A stretch of 64,000 bases of DNA from Ruminococcus sp. (GTDB lineage: Bacteria; Bacillota; Clostridia; Oscillospirales; Ruminococcaceae), in contig JAAVHJ010000008.1 of the NCBI GenBank assembly GCA_014799805.1, positions 22,788-86,787 of the forward strand, written 5' to 3'. The position numbers and the translations under genes are program-made. Every line of letters starts with the position of its first letter. Position 1 is the first letter of the stretch. Of the stretch, positions 60,287-64,000 are shown one piece after another. The notes under the pieces were generated by a model. The model searched no databases. It worked only from the letters and a program-made list of their open reading frames with translations, and had not been told where the DNA came from.

Positions 60287-61084
60287 TCAATCATGTTTCA
60301 CACAGATTCTGGCAAGCATGACACGATGAATACTATAAAATTTTTCTTTACTAGTTAAAGAAATGCTGGGACTGTTGAATATCATTCTTGATGTTTTGTC
60401 AGATTGAAATACAATTCTGCAACATGTACTTATTTCATGATTTTCTTTGTCGTCTAGCATATTCCACTTACCATTATGACGGCTACAAAATATATTCAGC
60501 AATTTTTCTTCACTAAATGTTTCATTATAACACATTGTTGAACCTTGTACTGACCAATCTTCCCGTTCTTCTTTCAAAGTTGTCATATTGATTAAAATAG
60601 TAGCTTCATTGTCTGTACAATGCAATGAAATCTTCAATTTTTGTCGCTGTCGTGGTTCTTTACAGCAAAACACAATGCCAGATAAGATAGCCGCACAGAA
60701 TAATTTTTTATTTTCAAAAATAAAAAATTCTTTCTTATCAGATACAAATTCCGTTTCTGCATAATTGCCGAAAATATCTTTTACTGCCTCGTCAATTTCC
60801 TGCAATTCAGAATTTACATCAAATAGTGTTTTGTCTTCTGAATTATTTAATATTCTTTTGATATAAAATGGTCTATAAATTGGATATAAATTTCCTCTCA
60901 TCCTCATAAATGTCTCATCTTGTTCATACCAACCTTTTGCATGTTCATTTTTTTCAACTGTGTCCACTAATAATTTCATAGATTGTACCGCTTGAAGTAC
61001 ACTATTATCCAATGGTAAATTATCAGAATTTTCAACAACTGTTAATGTCACTGCTCTGAACTTATATTCTTTACTGCAAGTCAT
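60287..61084 (-). CDS. Uncharacterised sensor/ATPase-like protein, 3' exon of intron-split gene (frame open upstream to ~61177)
   Basis: 265-aa ORF; same frame reads DCIDVANQCECNKTDNIKKQVYWKGDCLECK upstream of annotated ATG up to the intron. Confidence 0.7.
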   Translation of the reverse strand: MTCSKEYKFRAVTLTVVENSDNLPLDNSVLQAVQSMKLLVDTVEKNEHAKGWYEQDETFMRMRGNLYPIYRPFYIKRILNNSEDKTLFDVNSELQEIDEAVKDIFGNYAETEFVSDKKEFFIFENKKLFCAAILSGIVFCCKEPRQRQKLKISLHCTDNEATILINMTTLKEEREDWSVQGSTMCYNETFSEEKLLNIFCSRHNGKWNMLDDKENHEISTCCRIVFQSDKTSRMIFNSPSISLTSKEKFYSIHRVMLARICVKHD

Positions 61085-61167
61085 CTTACACTCTAAACAA
61101 TCACCTTTCCAATAAACTTGTTTTTTAATATTATCCGTTTTATTGCATTCACACTGATTCGCAACAT

Positions 61168-61540
61168 CAATGCAGTCTTATCATGACAGACAGACCTCTC
61201 ATGCTTTCACATGAGCGTAGACTATATCTTCACCTATTTTTATTCAAAAACAGGGCAACATTTTTCTTCCGCCCTTCGCTTGCGGTTTTACTCTCCCTCA
61301 AGGAGATAGTCGTTGGGGGTCTTCCGTATCTTTTATTTTTTAAGACTTAGGACTTTCCCTGCTAAACACCCATTGTTACAGCCCTTAGCATCAATACAAA
61401 TTGACTTTTATTTCAGCTTAGACCATCTCACTATTTTTTCTGATTTCTCACCATTCAGCTTACTGTTTCCAATTACTGTTTAGGTCGTGAGCTTTAGGGA
61501 TTAAAAGCATTTAACGTTGAGTTTGCACCATTTTCATGAT
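61168..61540 (-). ncRNA. Group I intron (td-like, probably subgroup IA), no internal ORF
   Basis: P1 hairpin UUUGU|AUCAU-GAAA-AUGGUGCAAA with U.G at 5' splice site; P7 strands GACTAT / ATAGTC; CAACGACTATCTCCTTGAGGGAGAGTA and GAAGATATAGTCTACGCTCATGTGAAAGCATGAG resemble the phage T4 td intron core (P7.1 and P9); 3' splice site uncertain (61168-61177). Confidence 0.85.
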
Positions 61541-61551
61541 ACAAAGGGTAT

Positions 61552-61794
61552 TCATTTCAATAAATTTATTAACTGCTTAGTTACCCAACAATTTTCTGGA
61601 ATTTTTAATAATTCTTGAATAAAATTCTCACCATCATAAGAACAATTCTTCCATGCACATTTCCAATTTTCATCAAAAATAAAAGCAAGATTTCCAGGTT
61701 CTTCGCAAAAACACCTTGCTATTCCTAAAGTTTCTGATTTCATAAAAAATCTCCTTTCCGAATAATTATTTTTACTATTTTTTATGCTTTTCAT
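61552..61794 (-). CDS. PAS-like N-terminal fragment, 5' exon of intron-split gene (likely start 61743)
   Basis: MKSETLGIARCFCEEPGNLAFIFDENWKCAWKNCSYDGENFIQELLKIPENCWVTKQLINLLK*; RBS aaaggag. Confidence 0.65.
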   Translation of the reverse strand: MKSIKNSKNNYSERRFFMKSETLGIARCFCEEPGNLAFIFDENWKCAWKNCSYDGENFIQELLKIPENCWVTKQLINLLK

Positions 61795-62059
61795 TTATCT
61801 AATTATACACCATTTCTATAATAAAGTAAAGTCTTTTTTCAAAAAATTTTGATTATTAATTACGCTGGATAAAATTTGCTATTAAAAATTTCTGAATTTT
61901 ATTGTAAAAATTTCACAATTTTTTAGGCAAGTTTTTGTAGCAAAAGCAGATTTTTCAAATATGTGATAAAAAAAGCAATATTTTCTGTGAAAAACACTTG
62001 CATTTTTTTTCAAATTGGTGTAAAATAGATATGTAAAAAAATTTAGGAGGTAATTTCCA

Positions 62060-63097
62060 ATGTCAGTAAAAGTTGCTATTAACGGTTTCGGAAGAATCGG
62101 TCGTCTGGCTTTCCGCCAGATGTTTGGTGCAGAAGGTTATGAAGTTGTTGCAATCAACGACTTAACAAAACCTTCCATGCTTGCTCATCTTCTCAAGTAT
62201 GACACCGCGCAGGGTGGTTATGCAGGCAGAATTGGCGAAAATCTGCACACAGTTTCCGCTGATGATGAAGCTGGTACTATCACAGTTGATGGTAAAACTC
62301 TCAAAATTTATGCAGAAGCACAGGCTGCAAATCTCCCTTGGGGTGAATTGGGCGTTGATGTTGTTCTGGAATGCACAGGTTTCTATTGCTCCAAGGCTAA
62401 GAGCCAGGCACATATTGACGCAGGTGCTAAAAAAGTTGTTATTTCCGCTCCAGCTGGTAATGACTTGAAAACTGTTGTATTCTCTGTAAATGAGAACACA
62501 TTGACAGCAGATGATACCATTATTTCTGCTGCTTCCTGCACAACAAACTGCCTTGCACCAATGGCTAAAGTTCTGAATGACTATGCTCCAGTACAATCTG
62601 GTATCATGAGTACAATTCATGCTTACACAGGTGACCAGATGATTCTTGATGGTCCTCACAGAAAAGGCGACCTGAGAAGAGCAAGAGCAGGTGCTGCTAA
62701 TATCGTTCCAAACTCCACAGGTGCTGCAAAAGCTATCGGTCTGGTAATTCCAGAATTAAACGGCAAGCTGATTGGTTCTGCACAGCGTGTACCTGTTCCA
62801 ACAGGTTCTACAACAATTTTAACAGCTGTTGTTAAAGGTGAGAACGTTACAAAAGAAGGCATTAATGCTGCTATGAAAGCTGCTGCTTCTGATTCTTTCG
62901 GCTACAATGAAGATGCTATTGTTTCTTCTGACGTTATCGGCATGAAGTATGGTTCTTTATTCGATGCTACACAGACAATGGTTGCTGAAATCGGTGACGG
63001 TCTGTATGAAGTACAAGTTGTTTCATGGTATGACAACGAAAATTCTTACACAAGCCAAATGGTAAGAACAATTAAATACTTTGCTGAATTAGGCTAA
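62060..63097 (+). CDS. gap: Glyceraldehyde-3-phosphate dehydrogenase
   Basis: [43 protein letters not shown]. Confidence 0.98.
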   Translation: MSVKVAINGFGRIGRLAFRQMFGAEGYEVVAINDLTKPSMLAHLLKYDTAQGGYAGRIGENLHTVSADDEAGTITVDGKTLKIYAEAQAANLPWGELGVDVVLECTGFYCSKAKSQAHIDAGAKKVVISAPAGNDLKTVVFSVNENTLTADDTIISAASCTTNCLAPMAKVLNDYAPVQSGIMSTIHAYTGDQMILDGPHRKGDLRRARAGAANIVPNSTGAAKAIGLVIPELNGKLIGSAQRVPVPTGSTTILTAVVKGENVTKEGINAAMKAAASDSFGYNEDAIVSSDVIGMKYGSLFDATQTMVAEIGDGLYEVQVVSWYDNENSYTSQMVRTIKYFAELG

Positions 63098-63117
63098 TTT
63101 ATTACAGCATATTAAAA

Positions 63118-63148
63118 CGACAGTCCGAAAAGGACTGCCGTTTTTTTT
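63118..63148 (+). terminator. gap terminator
   Basis: acgacagtccgaaaaggactgccgtttttttt. Confidence 0.85.
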
Positions 63149-63187
63149 ATTATATATAATATAAAAAAGCAAAAATTCTTAATATAT

Positions 63188-63703
63188 TCATATTTTGTCA
63201 TTTAAGCGTTCACTAATTAATTTTTGGACTTCTTCCAACTTTAAATCTAAAACAGTTGCAAATTCTTGAAGCATTAAATTTTCTGCATTTTTCATAACAG
63301 ATTCGTCCATAGAAGAAAATCTTCGTCCATTTGCTTCAGAACTTTGTTTTCGGAAATACAATGAAGAAAGAAGCTGAATTAGTGCCTTTTGGTCATCACC
63401 TTTTAGAATTTGTGTATACATTTCCCGCCGTTCTCGCCGATTTTCTGACCAAATATCTTCATCTGGTGCTTCTTTTGGCATAGTATCAATCAATTCTAAT
63501 ACTTCTTTTTTTGTCAATAATCTACGTAATTTTTCTGATGCAGATGCAACGGGTATATAATATGTAGAATTTGCATCAGCAATTGGTTTAAGCTTATAAT
63601 ATAATACTTCATTCTCCCCGTCCATACTTTGCGTTTCTATGCCTAACACACGACAAACACCTGCACTTTTATAAACCACACATTCATCTTGCTTAAACTC
63701 CAT
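63188..63703 (-). CDS. CarD-family transcriptional regulator
   Basis: DECVVYKSAGVCRVLGIE, YYKLKPIADANSTYYIPV. Confidence 0.88.
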   Translation of the reverse strand: MEFKQDECVVYKSAGVCRVLGIETQSMDGENEVLYYKLKPIADANSTYYIPVASASEKLRRLLTKKEVLELIDTMPKEAPDEDIWSENRRERREMYTQILKGDDQKALIQLLSSLYFRKQSSEANGRRFSSMDESVMKNAENLMLQEFATVLDLKLEEVQKLISERLNDKI

Positions 63704-63835
63704 AGTATTTACCTCCCGATTTTTTCATAATTCATAAACTTCTGATAATATTATACCATATTTTAAAAAAAATTGTTATAGATTTATTAACCAAACTTTT
63801 ATGTTGAAATTTAGCAATAATGCATGATAAAAACA

Positions 63836-63862
63836 AAAACTGCCTCTTAACAGAGACAGTTC
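63836..63862 (-). terminator. rRNA operon terminator
   Basis: aaaactgcctcttaacagagacagtt downstream of 5S on minus strand. Confidence 0.7.
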
Positions 63863-63879
63863 TTTATCTTAATTTACTA

Positions 63880-63998
63880 TGTCGGCACCTATCCGAATTT
63901 CCAGGTCGTCACCAACCAAGTATTTTAGACGTAAAAGAGCTTAACTGCCGTGTTCGGAATGGGAACGGGTGGAACCTCTTTGCCATCAGCACCGACTT
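63880..63998 (-). rRNA. rrf: 5S ribosomal RNA (end of rRNA operon)
   Basis: Reverse strand GTCGGTGCTGATGGCAAAGAGGTTCCACCCGTTCCCATTCCGAACACGGCAGTTAAGCTC...GTGCCGACAT. Confidence 0.95.
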
Positions 63999-64000
63999 TG

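Noticed and set aside
61085-61551. Possible IStron (group I intron plus IS605/TnpB)
   Set aside because: No TnpA/TnpB ORF or remnant visible; only the ribozyme-like core is supported.
62162-62862. ORFs antisense or out of frame within gap
   Set aside because: gap coding sequence fully explains the region.

Overview
AT-rich Firmicutes chromosomal window, most like a Ruminococcus/Oscillospiraceae genome (inferred from gene content, a dockerin protein and a clostridial-type gene set). Most of it is housekeeping: aspS-hisS; mgsA-minD-pbp2-mreDCB; dut, U32 peptidases, zapA, lexA-like, murC; spoVG; rplJL with an L10 leader; tyrA; proBA; two ABC exporter half-transporters; mltG; thyX; a PcrA-type helicase; folD; lgt; an M16 pair; dapF-dapL; a CDF transporter; four tRNAs; a FtsX-type permease with its ATPase; gapdh; carD; and a 5S rRNA at the right edge. 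The most notable observations are: (1) an ORF-less group I intron (about 61168-61540, minus) splitting an uncharacterised PAS/sensor-like gene; (2) a LexA homologue that appears to lack the Ser-Lys autocleavage dyad; (3) a dockerin protein, small secreted peptide and SUKH-3 immunity locus with a third, truncated SUKH-3 remnant; (4) a PBP2 with a recently expanded Asp/Asn/Ser/Arg tandem-repeat tail; (5) a contracted mre-min locus with a MinD lacking its membrane-targeting tail; (6) a small uncharacterised gene cluster next to a BofA-like gene. All calls come from reading the sequence; no searches were run.
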